A DNA stretch of 64,000 bases from Chitinophagaceae bacterium (GTDB lineage: Bacteria; Bacteroidota; Bacteroidia; Chitinophagales; Chitinophagaceae): positions 510,501-574,500 of the forward strand of contig JADKJC010000002.1 of assembly GCA_016722465.1 (NCBI GenBank). Reading direction: 5' to 3'. The notes below the pieces were generated by a model. That model was not told the DNA's origin. It ran no database searches and saw only the letters and a list, made by a program, of their open reading frames with translations. Each line of letters starts with the position of its first letter. Positions within the stretch are counted from its first letter, which is position 1. The position numbers were made by a program, and so were the translations under genes. Below are positions 55,867-64,000 of the stretch, one piece after another.

Positions 55867-58731
55867 ATGCATACAAACATTTATACTAAAAAGAGCTGGA
55901 TCGTTTTATACTCACTGCTGCTATCCATTTCACTGCCTGCACAAACGGCTGATTTTACGTACACTTCCACCGACAGCTTTTACTGTGATCCCTATAAAAT
56001 TACCTTTACACAAAACTGCACTGGCAACCCGGCAGGCTTTATCTGGCATTTTGGCAACGGCGTACGGAGTGGCAGTGCTTCAGAAACGATCTTATATACC
56101 GATGCAGGTGTATACAATGTCACACTTACAGCCTTGTACAACAACACGGCTGTAAGCATTACCAAAACAATTACCATCAACCGCACACCCGCTCTTTCGC
56201 TGACCGCCGGCAACAATTACCTGTGCAAGCCAGGTGTGGTTAATTTTACGGCAGCAGGCAGTTCTTTTATCAGCAATTATCAATGGAATTTTGGAGATGG
56301 CACCCCCCTGCAAAATAATAATTCAAATAGCGCCTCCCATGCTTACCGCAATTATGGCACTTACCCGGCAAGTGTAAAAGCGACTACGGGTACCGGATGC
56401 AGCGCCATCAGTAACTATGAGATCGTTGTAAGCAAATTTGGCATCTCCACTTCCCTTTCAACAGACAGTGGCTGCATACCCGTAACGGCAGTGTTTAATA
56501 CAACGGTCAATTTACCAGCCGGCGACAGGGTATTGAATTATGCCTGGAGTTTTGGGGATGGTTCAGCCATTAGCCATGGGCCAGACAGTATTGTTACACA
56601 TGTATACAACACTACAGACAGCATCACTACTGCAAGCCTTACCATCACCAGCACAGAGGGATGCAGCAATTTCAAAAACTTCCCTGCATTTGCTTTTGGC
56701 ACCCCTCCTTTTAATACACTTGCAAAAACAGTGTTATTAAAAGATTCCTTTTGCGGATCTGAGCTGATTCAATTTCATTGCAAGGCAGTAAATGCGAATG
56801 CTTATTTGTGGGATTTTGGCGACAGTTCGCAAATCACTACTTCGGATACAACTGTATCACATAAATACCGCTCACTCGGAAATAAAAAAATTATAGTAAC
56901 CCCCTTCTTTAACGGTTGCGAAGGCCCCAGAGACAGCCTCCGTATTTTTATCAAAGGAGTGATCGCTGATTTTATATTCAACAATTATTGCAGTAATAAG
57001 AACACTTACCGGTTTGTCAATTTATCTGCCGGTAATATTTCACATTATGAGTGGCAGTTTACTGATGACCCTTCAATAAAAGATTCGGTCAATTTTTATG
57101 CTGCACATCAATTCCCCGTCTACGGAACGTTTAAAGCCGTTCTATCTTTAGTTGACAATACAACAGGATGCACCGATGAAGCAAGCCGCAATATCTATAC
57201 AGCTGTTCCATCATTTACAGTAAGTACCAATAGTATTTGTAAAGACAGTCTGATCAGCTACAGTGTTACCCACTCTTACCCGGGTACAGCAGGTTATACG
57301 TATGATTTTTATGTAAATGGCGGCAACATCAGTAATGGGCAGGATTCGGTATTAAATTATTTTCCCGCTACCCACGGCAGCTTTGCGGAATATGTGATTA
57401 TAAAAGATGCGATCCCCGGCACCTGTGATGATACGCTGCAGTTAAACAGCCATACCATTGTAAAAGGCCCTCTTGCTGTATTTACCGTACCATTACAACT
57501 TTGTGTTGAAAAAGCCTTTGCCCTCGGCAATGAAAGCCATCCATTTTATGCAACTGATGCCATCACAAAATGGCATTGGGATTTTGGCGACAATAAAGAA
57601 GACCTTTTAAAAGATCCTTTGCCACATCAATATACCCAGCCATCGGGTTATGACATCAGCTTAACAGTTACAGACATCAACGGCTGCGGCAACAACATGC
57701 GGCAAACGATATTGGCAGCACCGATGCCCTCTGTGATGGCTTTTCCTGCAAGAGATACCATCTGCGGACAGAGAGACAGCGCTATGCTGACCGGGTATAC
57801 CATTGATTCATTATTATGGTTACCCTCCACCAATATCAGTTGCAACTTCTGCGACAGCACAAAAGTGTACCCTGCCTCCACCACATCCTATATTGCACAA
57901 GCCAGGAACAGGTTTGGCTGCATGAGTTATGACACCTGTGTTATCACCGTATATGGCCCATTGAACTTAAAGGTATTTCCGGCAGACACAACCATCTGCC
58001 CGGGACGGTCATTTTCTTTTGATCTGAATACAAGCGGCATTACAACCTGGTCGCCTTCCGCTAACTTCAGCAATGCAGGTATCAAAAATCCGGTAGTGAG
58101 TCCATCACAAAATACCAGTTACACAGTAATTGTAAAAGACACTGCCGGCTGTTATGCAGATACAGCCATTGCCAATGTAACCATATTGCCTTTACCAGCT
58201 GTTAATGCAGGTGATGATAAGATATTAGCTTACAAAAGCAGCTTTACCATTACACCTGTATATGCGCCAGATGTAGCCGGATACAGATGGGAACCTGCTC
58301 TCAATTTGTCCTGCGGCAATTGTGCATATCCTTCCGGTACGGCATTGCAAACAACCACGTACACTATCAATACAATTTCTGTAAACGGCTGTACAGCTAC
58401 AGATAAAATCACCATTGCTGTTTCCTGCGAAAGCGGTAACCTGTTATTGCCGACTGCTTTCAGTCCGAATGGAAATGGGGTGAATGAATATTTTTATCCC
58501 ATTGCAAGGGGCTATCAAACCATCAGAACTTTCCTGGTCTTTAACCGGAATGGGTACAAAGTATTTGAAAGAAAAAACTTTGTACCCAATATCCCTTCAC
58601 TGGGTTGGGATGGCAGTATCCGAAATTCAGGTAATGTGGCAGACAGCGAAAGTTTTGTCTGGTTTATTGAAGCAGAATGTGAGCAGGGGCAAGTGGTGAC
58701 CCATAAAGGAACAGTGGTACTGGTGAGATAA
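55867..58731 (+). CDS. Secreted PKD-domain protein with a T9SS type B sorting domain
   Basis: The 954-residue protein begins with a signal peptide ending in SLPAQT and has about five PKD-type beta-domains, recognised by WHFGNG, WNFGDGTPL, WSFGDG, WDFGDSSQ and WHWDFGDN. A cysteine-containing section (CGQRDSAMLTGY, CNFCDS) follows. The end, LLLPTAFSPNGNGVNEYFYPI to WDGSIRNSGN and TVVLVR, is the gliding-motility-associated CHU_C domain (type B signal), distinct from the type A signals of the LRR neighbours. Such proteins are exported by T9SS and usually held at the surface. It lies 261 bases after LRR paralogue 3. Confidence 0.9.
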   Translation: MHTNIYTKKSWIVLYSLLLSISLPAQTADFTYTSTDSFYCDPYKITFTQNCTGNPAGFIWHFGNGVRSGSASETILYTDAGVYNVTLTALYNNTAVSITKTITINRTPALSLTAGNNYLCKPGVVNFTAAGSSFISNYQWNFGDGTPLQNNNSNSASHAYRNYGTYPASVKATTGTGCSAISNYEIVVSKFGISTSLSTDSGCIPVTAVFNTTVNLPAGDRVLNYAWSFGDGSAISHGPDSIVTHVYNTTDSITTASLTITSTEGCSNFKNFPAFAFGTPPFNTLAKTVLLKDSFCGSELIQFHCKAVNANAYLWDFGDSSQITTSDTTVSHKYRSLGNKKIIVTPFFNGCEGPRDSLRIFIKGVIADFIFNNYCSNKNTYRFVNLSAGNISHYEWQFTDDPSIKDSVNFYAAHQFPVYGTFKAVLSLVDNTTGCTDEASRNIYTAVPSFTVSTNSICKDSLISYSVTHSYPGTAGYTYDFYVNGGNISNGQDSVLNYFPATHGSFAEYVIIKDAIPGTCDDTLQLNSHTIVKGPLAVFTVPLQLCVEKAFALGNESHPFYATDAITKWHWDFGDNKEDLLKDPLPHQYTQPSGYDISLTVTDINGCGNNMRQTILAAPMPSVMAFPARDTICGQRDSAMLTGYTIDSLLWLPSTNISCNFCDSTKVYPASTTSYIAQARNRFGCMSYDTCVITVYGPLNLKVFPADTTICPGRSFSFDLNTSGITTWSPSANFSNAGIKNPVVSPSQNTSYTVIVKDTAGCYADTAIANVTILPLPAVNAGDDKILAYKSSFTITPVYAPDVAGYRWEPALNLSCGNCAYPSGTALQTTTYTINTISVNGCTATDKITIAVSCESGNLLLPTAFSPNGNGVNEYFYPIARGYQTIRTFLVFNRNGYKVFERKNFVPNIPSLGWDGSIRNSGNVADSESFVWFIEAECEQGQVVTHKGTVVLVR

Positions 58732-58922
58732 GGGCCTGTGTTATTATACCAATGGCAGTTTTTGTCAATATTCCATAAGCAATAAAAAAACTGAATGAAC
58801 TTCAAAGCAATTGATCCGGCAATTTTATACCGTATTTCATAAATCAAAATAGGCAAATAAATTTTTCTTTTTATAAATTCGTGTTCCTGATAAACCACGT
58901 TGCAGCAAAAAAGAAAGTATTT

Positions 58923-59696
58923 ATGAGAACCATTATCACGGTATTGTTCCTATTACTGGGTACCGCCGCCTATGAACAGGCACCCTTTGATTATAAGAGG
59001 GATTTTAAACCCTTTCTTGAACAAAGCCAGGACAAAAGCAGCCCCTTATATTATCAAAAATTACTCATCAGGTTTCTTAACAACGACAGTACCCTCAGCA
59101 ATGCAGAAACGCTTGCCCTGATGATCGGGTACACCGAAGAACCTCATTACAAACCTTTTGAGGACATGGACGCTGAGAAGGAAGTGTTTGACCTGAATGA
59201 AGAAGGTAATTATGACTCAGCCCTGGTGAAAGCAAAGATCTACCTGCAAAAACATCCATTGAGCCTTAGGGTGCTGAAAGAAGCATCCTATTGCTATCAT
59301 TCGCAAAAAAAACAAGACAGCGCCGATTATTATATGGACCTGGTGGATAAGGTGATGAATGCGATGACCTACAGTGGCAACGGCAAAAAACCTGAAACGC
59401 CGATGTTCTCCCTGGGACTGGCAGACGGAGAATATTTTATTCCCAATATCGGGATGAAAGTATTGGGAAAAGATACTGACTGGAATAAGGACAATCTTTT
59501 TATGGAGATCATTGATGCATCAAAAAGCGGCGATGATCATATCAATTACTATTTCGTTATTCAGCATGCAAAAGAAAAAATAGATGACGACAAAGTGAAT
59601 GATTCAGTAGAAAAGAAAAAGAAAAAAGACGACAGGAAAAAGAAGGATAAAAAAGATAAGAAAGACAAAGCTACCCCACCCCCTGTACAACAGTAA
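58923..59696 (+). CDS. DUF4919-like secreted protein
   Basis: The start is the ATG at 58923 (MRTIITVLFLLLGTAAYEQ), giving a signal peptide; a 14-residue extension to 58881 is less likely. The family-like core has YKRDFKPFLEQSQDKSSPLYYQKLLIRFLNNDSTLSNAETLALMIGYTEEP, followed by TPR-like helices (YDSALVKAKIYLQKHPLSLRVLKEASYC). The remaining domain has IGMKVLGKDTDWNKDNLFMEIIDASKSGDDHINYYF. A basic tail (KKKKKDDRKKKDKKDKKDK) ends in PPPVQQ. Function is unknown. Between the PKD and Dps genes. Confidence 0.8.
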   Translation: MRTIITVLFLLLGTAAYEQAPFDYKRDFKPFLEQSQDKSSPLYYQKLLIRFLNNDSTLSNAETLALMIGYTEEPHYKPFEDMDAEKEVFDLNEEGNYDSALVKAKIYLQKHPLSLRVLKEASYCYHSQKKQDSADYYMDLVDKVMNAMTYSGNGKKPETPMFSLGLADGEYFIPNIGMKVLGKDTDWNKDNLFMEIIDASKSGDDHINYYFVIQHAKEKIDDDKVNDSVEKKKKKDDRKKKDKKDKKDKATPPPVQQ

Positions 59697-59716
59697 TTAT
59701 TCTGCCAATAAATAAA

Positions 59717-59752
59717 GCCGTAAGACATCCATCTTACGGCTTTTCGTTTTTT
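59717..59752 (+). terminator. Terminator after the DUF4919-like gene
   Basis: GCCGTAAGA and TCTTACGGC form a 9-bp stem with a 6-base loop, followed by TTTTCGTTTTTT. It separates the plus-strand gene from the convergent dps gene. Confidence 0.85.
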
Positions 59753-59771
59753 AATAGGGACTAATCAGTTC

Positions 59772-60244
59772 TTAATGAAAATAACGGCGCAGAGTCCATG
59801 CAATGGTTTCATGCCCTTCCATCAGGCCGGTTAAAAAATCGGCCGTGCCTGCATCCTTATACCTTTCATCACAATCATCAATGCATTTACGGAGCGCTTT
59901 GATCACCGTTTCATGATCTGTCAGCAACTCTTTCAGCATTCCGTCTTTACCAGGGTATTTTGCCGGCGCTTCACCAAGTGATGTATGCTGCAAAAACTCT
60001 TTCAGGTTCCAATCACCGGCATTCCCAATTTACTGATCCGTTCTGCGATCTCATCAATGGCTTCTTCCAGTTGTTTATACTGCGATTCAAACAACTTATG
60101 CAATTCCATAAAGCTTTCGCCCTTCACATTCCAGTGAAACTTCCTTGTTTTACTGTACAGCATCACTGCATCGGAAAGCACATTGGTAAGGAGGTCCGCA
60201 ACTGCTTTTATGTTTTTATCAGAGATGCCAATATTCGGTTTCAT
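59772..60244 (-). CDS. dps: Dps/ferritin-like DNA-protection protein, with an apparent frameshift
   Basis: The first frame (60244) reads KPNIGISDKNIKAVADLLTNVLSDAVMLYSKTRKFHWNVKGESFMELHKLFESQYKQLEEAIDEIAERI and ends at MPVIGT. The second supplies LKEFLQHTSLGEAPAKYPGKDGMLKELLTDHETVIKALR. Adding one base at GGAACC near 60005 joins them to VIGNLKEFLQHT for 157 residues, normal for Dps. The ferroxidase ligands of Dps (His, Asp and Glu in FHWNVKGESFMELH and EAIDEIAERI) are present. Dps stores iron and shields DNA under stress. An lmo0937-like gene lies directly upstream. Confidence 0.9.
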
Positions 60245-60264
60245 ATCTTCTTTTTTTATTTGAT

Positions 60265-60417
60265 TTAATCAGTTGCCCTGCGAATGACCTTCAGCAATAT
60301 TGCAATAACAGCAATGACCAGCAGGATATGAATGAGACCGCCGGCATGATAGCCTAAAAAGCCAATTGCCCATGCAATAATCAGGATTACGGCAACCAGG
60401 TAGAGTAGATTTCCCAT
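60265..60417 (-). CDS. lmo0937-family small membrane protein
   Basis: The ATG at 60417 opens a 50-codon frame: MGNLLYLVAVILIIAWAIGF, LGYHAGGLIHILLVIAVIAI and LLKVIRRATD. Two membrane helices flank a GYHAGG loop, the signature of the lmo0937 family of short stress-associated membrane proteins. It is 20 bases upstream of dps on the same strand, so the two are likely cotranscribed as a stress pair. Confidence 0.8.
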   Translation of the reverse strand: MGNLLYLVAVILIIAWAIGFLGYHAGGLIHILLVIAVIAILLKVIRRATD

Positions 60418-60570
60418 AACTTATGTTTTTGAGTTTAATGAATGATTGATAACTTTAGTGAAAATATACTGCCAAACCTGCTGTGGTTAAAGTGATGGGT
60501 ATTTCACCCTTTTTATGAGTATTTTTTTTCAGGTTTGAGGAAATACTTACACAACCTGTAGACACCTATT

Positions 60571-62994
60571 ATGAGAAAGTATCTTGCTTTAACCTGCTTC
60601 ATTTTGTTTTACAGCCTGGCGCACGCACAGTACGTAACCATTCCGGATAATGATTTCAGGAATTTCCTGCTTTCAAAATACCCTGGCTGTTTTAATATCG
60701 CCCAGGAATTAAATACCAGCTGCACTGCAATTACCACAGAAGATTCGCTGGAATTTCATGGAATCGGCTCCAGTTTTCATTATCCAGCTATGAATATTGA
60801 GGGCATACAGTACTTTAGCAGCCTTGTATATTTAAACTGCAGCAATACAAAAATATCATTCAGTCCGGCATTACCGGCCAGTTTAAAACACCTTGATTTT
60901 TCAGGAACGAGTACCGGGCCCGCAGAGGGTTTTTTACCGGGATTACCCAGTGGTTTGCAGCGACTGGTATGTACTGACAATTACTTTTACAGCCTGCCAG
61001 GATTACCAGCCGCATTAAAATACTTAAACTGTTCAAACAATATCCTTTCTTCGTTGGGCACTTTACCTGGCAGCATCGATACACTCATTTGCAAAAACCA
61101 ATTGGGAGATCCTGTGACGCATGTATTGCGCTCGCTACCCGTGTTGCCTGCAGGATTGAGATACCTGGATTGCTCCCAAAATGGCCTGGATTCTATCTCA
61201 GGTCTTCCTGCCAATCTCCATTACCTTGACTGCAGCAACCAGTATGTAAACACCAATCCTGAAGCTTACAGAAGAACCTTATCCACTTTACGCACATTGC
61301 CGCCGGGGCTTTTATATTTAAATTGTTCCGACAATTGTCTTACAGCTTTGCCAGCTTTACCTGCACAGTTGCAATACCTGAATTGTGCCAGCCAATATAA
61401 TCTTCAATATATCAGCAGTAATAGTTTTGTTCCGGATAAAACCCTTGCTGCTTTACCGGCTTTACCTGCAAGCCTTTTGTATTTGAATTGTTCAAATAAT
61501 TTCCTCTCCGGTTTGCCAAACTTGCCAGGCGCATTGAAATACCTGGACTGCTCAAGCCAGTATATATACATCAGCAGTTTTCCACCGCCTCCTGATCCCT
61601 ATAACTATACCATGAATTCATTGCCTGGATTGCCCAATTCATTAACGGCGTTATACTGCAACTTCAATATGATCACCTGCATGCCCCACCTGCCAGGCTC
61701 TTTGGATACACTGCTGTACGATACGGAGAAAATTCCCTGCATACCCAATGCCTGTACTGCTGCACCCAATGCAGCAGTTTGTAACCCGGTGAATGATTTT
61801 AATCAATGTTTGCCTTATCCTGTTATTTCCGGCATTGTGTTTACGGATATAAATAACAATGGCGTAAAGGATATAAATGAATTTCCAAGAAAGAATATCC
61901 GGGTCAGTTTATCAAACGGGGCTTTCACCTTTTCGGATAACAGCGGGCATTTTTTATTAAAAGCAGACAGTATCGGAACATACAGCTTATCTGTTGCACC
62001 TCCTGCTTATTATACTGCAGCGCCGGCAACAGCCGTTTTCAATTTCAGCAGGTATGATACTGCAGTAACCAAATCATTTGCACTACAGGCTGCTGCAACA
62101 AAAGACAGCCTTTCCGTTAAAATAATCCCGGTGAACAGTACTGCAAGGCCGGGCTTTAGTTTCCCTTATACCATCATTTATGAAAATGCCGGCACAACCA
62201 CACTGGCACCTTCGCTCTCTTTTCAATACGACAATACAAGGTTGACCGGGTAAAACCTTCCGCTGCTATTGGTGCTGTATTAAAAGCACAGGCAATAATT
62301 GCAGATGGCGTTTTAAGCATCGACAGCAGCAGTATTACCATCAGGGGTTCGTACGATCCCAATGACAAACAGGCTACTACTCAGCTCACACCATCGCAGG
62401 TTGCATCTGGCAGCTACATTGATTACATCGTCCGGTTTCAGAATACCGGAACCGATGTTGCTTTTAATATTGTAATCAGCGATGGACTCAGCAGCCAGCT
62501 ACTGGTAAATTCATTTGAACTAACCAATTCATCACATCCATGCATTGCATCAATGAAAGAGAATGTAGTTTTCTTCGAGTTTAAAAACATCCTGTTGCCA
62601 GACAGCAATGCGAATGAAGTGAAGAGCCATGGGTTTGTGCAGTTCAGGATAAAGGCGCTGCCTTCCACTCCAATCAATACTACTATTGAAAATGCAGCCG
62701 GTATTTACTTCGACTATAATCAGCCTGTCATTACCAATACTGCCTTTACCGTGATAAAAAATCCGGGGCAGGTATATACATTCACAGGAAATGGAAATTG
62801 GGATGCCCCATCCAACTGGAAGAACAATGCAGTGCCTCCACCATCCATTCAGCAAAATGAAATGGTCATCATTAACCCGGTGGACAATGGCGAATGTATA
62901 CTGAATGTACCGGTAACTGCTTTACCGGGCGCTGCTGTTTCTGTGCAGCCGGAAAAACTTTGTTGTAAAAGGAAATCTTACTATTCAGCAGTAA
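60571..62994 (+). pseudogene. LPX-type leucine-rich-repeat protein (paralogue 4), disrupted
   Basis: The 560-codon first frame has a signal peptide (ending LAHAQ), the cap YVTIPDNDFRNFLLSKYP, LPX repeats (LPALPAQLQYLNCASQ) and the SdrD B-like domain (VFTDINNNGVKDINE), but stops at TRLTG (62253). The next frame resumes at VKPSAAIGAVLKAQ, then IRGSYDPNDKQATTQL, so about 36 residues equal to YDSSSN...FTAYFK in paralogue 1 are missing at the junction. A further loss of one G near 62952 breaks the end; repairing it gives GKNFVVKGNLTIQQ and a stop at 62994. Instead of a T9SS domain, the C-terminus holds the FTGNGNWDAPSNWKNNAVPP module shared with the protein at 41035. The missing segment, unlike the one-base shifts, is not a typical sequencing error. 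Confidence 0.8.
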
Positions 62995-62996
62995 TA

Positions 62997-63878
62997 TCAA
63001 TCAAACAGGTCAGAGCTGAGGTATCGGTCACCACGGTCGCAAACGATAAATACAATTACGCCGGAACTTAATTCTTTGGCCAGTTCAATGGCGGCATGTG
63101 CTGCCCCACCGCTGCTCATCCCGCTGAAGATGGCTTCTTCACGGGCTAATCTTTTCGCCATTACCCTGGCATCTTTTTCTGCGATGTCAATTACACGGTC
63201 TACACGGCTTCGGTCGAATATTTTCGGCAGGTATGCTTCCGGCCATTTGCGGATGCCCGGTATTTTAGAACCATCTGTTGGCTGGCAGCCAACGATCTGC
63301 ACGGCAGGGTTTATTTCTTTAAAGTATTTCGACACACCCATAATGGTTCCGGTTGTTCCCATGGAAGAAACAAAGTGCGTTACTTTTTGATTGGTATCAC
63401 GCCATATTTCAGGGCCGGTGGTTTTGTAGTGCATGTTGGGGTTATCCTCGTTGCCAAACTGGTTCAGCATGTGGTAACCACCTTTGGCAACCTGGGCATT
63501 GGCATAGTCTATCGCACCTTCCATTGATTGTGCTTTTGGTGTGAGGATCACTTTGGCTCCAAACGCTTCCATCGTGAGCACCCTTTCCCTCGTTGCATCT
63601 TCCGGCATTACTAATTCTATCGGCACATTGAACAGGCTGGCGATCATGGCGAGTGCAATGCCCGTGTTACCGCTCGTAGCTTCAATTAAAGTGATGCCTG
63701 CTTTTATTTCACCCCGATCCAATGCACCCTTTATCATCCCGTAAGCCGCCCTGTCCTTTACACTGCCTCCGGGGTTGTTACCTTCCAGCTTGCCGTAGAT
63801 GGTTACGTTTTTATTGGGATTGAGTTTTTTTAATTCTACTAACGGTGTGTTTCCAACAAGATCAAGAATACCTGACAT
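62997..63878 (-). CDS. cysM: Cysteine synthase B-like (O-acetylserine sulfhydrylase)
   Basis: The 293-residue PLP enzyme makes cysteine from O-acetylserine or a related acceptor and sulfide or thiosulfate. Motifs: GNTPLVELKKL, the PLP-lysine in NNPGGSVKDRAAY (near residue 42), the phosphate loop in EATSGNTGIALAMIA, and SSMGTTGTIMGVSKYFKE. The C-terminal FSGMSSGGAAHAAIELA matches the family; CDRGDRYLSSDLFD is the typical CysM end. Length fits CysM rather than CysK. Two bases separate its stop from the end of the disrupted LRR gene (convergent). Confidence 0.92.
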   Translation of the reverse strand: MSGILDLVGNTPLVELKKLNPNKNVTIYGKLEGNNPGGSVKDRAAYGMIKGALDRGEIKAGITLIEATSGNTGIALAMIASLFNVPIELVMPEDATRERVLTMEAFGAKVILTPKAQSMEGAIDYANAQVAKGGYHMLNQFGNEDNPNMHYKTTGPEIWRDTNQKVTHFVSSMGTTGTIMGVSKYFKEINPAVQIVGCQPTDGSKIPGIRKWPEAYLPKIFDRSRVDRVIDIAEKDARVMAKRLAREEAIFSGMSSGGAAHAAIELAKELSSGVIVFIVCDRGDRYLSSDLFD

Positions 63879-63941
63879 AATTGTTAATTATTTTATGCTG
63901 ATAAAAGATATTTATAGCCGGTGCTTAATTAAATTTACTTA

Positions 63942-63949
63942 CAAATATA
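63942..63949 (-). promoter_or_regulatory. Promoter -7 element for cysM
   Basis: On the minus strand TATATTTG matches TAnnTTTG perfectly, 64 bases before the start codon. A clear TTG at the usual upstream distance is not seen. Confidence 0.4.
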
Positions 63950-64000
63950 GTGGCGGGCTGCAAATATCATTTTCGTTATGAAGAAATTATATTAGTCTAC

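Noticed and set aside
60421-60570. Phased repeat array before LRR paralogue 4
   Set aside because: No CACTTA/CAGTTA hexamers at 20/21-base steps are found upstream of 60571, nor upstream of paralogue 1 at 45621 or the PKD gene at 55867.

Overview
The window reads as chromosome of a Bacteroidota bacterium, most likely a member of the Chitinophagaceae. Supporting signs: type 9 secretion (T9SS) sorting domains of types A and B, MacB/FtsX and double-ExbD TonB systems, a NuoG without its molybdopterin domain, TAnnTTTG-type promoters, LytTR/propeller two-component proteins and a DUF4919 lipoprotein-like gene. No rRNA, tRNA, CRISPR array, integrase or transposase was found. 

Layout. 1-11.1 kb: the start of a propeller sensor at the left edge, then surface and secreted proteins (tail-fibre-like S74 protein, lipoprotein, class C beta-lactamase-like hydrolase, a membrane protein), then a two-component system (propeller histidine kinase plus LytTR regulator). 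11.5-18.4 kb: a 34-residue membrane microprotein, mnmE, an ExbB-ExbD-ExbD-TonB cluster with a third ExbD behind a terminator, and an ABC permease. 18.5-33.4 kb: a complete 14-gene respiratory complex I operon (nuoA to nuoN, minus strand) carrying two guest genes, a GxxExxY-family gene between nuoF and nuoG and a secreted glycine-zipper-like protein between nuoJ and nuoK. 33.4-40.2 kb: a second TonB operon (TonB, small membrane protein, PstS-like lipoprotein, TPR protein), a SulP transporter and a membrane protein. 40.5-45.5 kb: a dihaem-type small cytochrome c, a secreted propeller protein and fusA with a long leader. 45.6-63 kb: an accessory region of four paralogous secreted LPX-type leucine-rich-repeat proteins with T9SS sorting signals (the fourth is broken), interleaved with a PKD-domain T9SS type B protein, a DUF4919 protein and a stress pair (Dps and an lmo0937-like protein). 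cysM closes the window. 

Regulation seen in sequence: helically phased 20/21-bp direct repeats (CACTTA/CAGTTA type) precede two LRR genes at an identical 64-nt distance from the start codon and also precede the membrane gene at 5725; this architecture fits LytTR regulators, one of which is encoded in the window. A short conserved leader element precedes nuoH, nuoD and fusA. A 130-bp three-way-junction palindrome occurs twice. 

Caution: at least a dozen genes are interrupted by 1-2 base shifts, mostly in homopolymers or dinucleotide runs, and these include single-copy housekeeping genes (mnmE, nuoH, nuoL, nuoM, nuoN, dps). The most economical reading is residual sequencing error, so these genes are annotated over their full span with the break stated.
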